From Cytidiella melzeri (Eukaryota > Basidiomycota > Agaricomycetes > Polyporales > Irpicaceae), in the NCBI GenBank assembly GCA_022592445.1, contig JABYQR010000517.1:1-24116 (forward strand): a stretch of 24,116 nucleotides of DNA, in the 5' to 3' direction. The position numbers were made by a program, and so were the translations under genes. Under the pieces are notes generated by a model. The model did no database searches and was not told the origin of the DNA. It saw only the letters and a program-made list of their open reading frames with translations. The number at the start of each line of letters is the position of its first letter. Position 1 is the stretch's first letter. Of this stretch, positions 23,657 to 24,116 are shown piece after piece.

Positions 23657-24116
23657 GGCAGCGAATGAATTCACTAGCCTAGAGGCAGTGGAAATCCGGA
23701 GGCTCAACGCAGCGAATGAATTCACTAGCGATAGATTTGAGAGAGGAGCCTGATGCCCGCATGTCCTTGTTGCGGAAACACAACTTTGAGAATGAACTGG
23801 GGGTCGTGGGGCAGGGAGGGTGTTCGGTGTCGCACATGCTGTAGCTGTAGTTATGAGAATGGTGGCCGTAATGTCGTTTCCGTCGTCGTACAGACTCAAC
23901 GCAGCGAATACATTCACTTGCGAGAGGATGGTGGTGGTCTGAGGGAGTGTGGTGGTCGTCTGAGGGAGTGTGATGGTCGTCTGAGGGAGTGTGGTGGTCG
24001 TCTGAGGTGGACTGATACAACCAGGATAAGTCGTCCGAGACGGCGAATAAATCCACTAGCCCCAGAGTGATAAGACTACAGAGACTCAGCGCAGCGAATG
24101 AATTCACTGGCGAGAG
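23657..24116 (-). repeat. five dispersed copies of the 32-bp motif also found in the MULE arm
   Basis: Copies lie at 23657-23678 (partial), 23703-23734, 23895-23926, 24041-24067 (degenerate) and 24085-24116. They are reverse-complement to the copies at 8784 and 8830; the last one differs from the 8784 copy at only two of 32 positions. On the minus strand the motif keeps reading NSFAALSL, producing several spurious open frames. The array runs off the window end. Confidence 0.85.
23931..24007 (+). repeat. 21-bp tandem repeat, about 3.5 units
   Basis: The unit GTCTGAGGGAGTGTGGTGGT plus C repeats with starts at 23937, 23958, 23979 and 24000, with one or two substitutions. It lies between two copies of the 32-bp motif. 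On the minus strand it encodes an artificial SDDHHTP repeat. Confidence 0.88.

Overview
This is nuclear DNA of a filamentous fungus, most likely an Agaricomycete basidiomycete. The evidence is intron-dense genes with 50-77 bp GT-AG introns, a copper radical oxidase of the glyoxal oxidase type, a GH71 alpha-1,3-glucanase, and several transposon classes. No bacterial, phage or viral gene was recognised. All gene models were spliced by hand from the sequence and have no transcript support.

Layout. Positions 1-2090 hold the 3' part of a pogo/Tigger-type DDE transposase (+) with three frame breaks. It is followed by a cluster of TGTGACA motifs and by LTR-like, hairpin-rich DNA (about 2096-2380). 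After about 1.6 kb with no convincing gene comes an intact membrane-anchored copper radical oxidase (3983-6419, +), then a gene of unknown function on the opposite strand (6948-7717, -).

Positions 8623-12616 are one complete Mutator-like element (MULE). It has terminal inverted repeats of about 110 bp, a perfect 9-bp target duplication (GCAGTGAAA), and a two-exon 977-residue transposase with MULE DDE residues and a SWIM zinc finger. It lies about 350 bp upstream of the start codon of a six-exon secreted GH71 glucanase (12969-14772, +).

Next come two tandem paralogous small genes (14972-15465 and 15810-16157, -) whose upstream regions are also duplicated, and 3-hydroxyanthranilate 3,4-dioxygenase (16398-17099, -) of the kynurenine/de novo NAD pathway. 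About 2 kb without a recognisable gene follows. Then there is an unknown protein with a 46-residue internal repeat (19119-20425, +), and the INO80 chromatin-remodelling subunit Ies6 (20778-21548, -), whose ATG appears to be split by an intron. The last 2.5 kb is repeat-rich: a 9-bp C-rich minisatellite, a 21-bp tandem repeat, and five copies of a 32-bp motif that also occurs inside the MULE.

The host genes do not form one pathway. The oxidase and GH71 fit extracellular H2O2 production and fungal wall turnover, HAAO is primary metabolism, and Ies6 is chromatin. The most notable points are the complete and apparently intact MULE next to GH71, the intron-split start codon in IES6, the duplicated small-gene pair, and the 32-bp motif shared between the MULE and the right end of the window.
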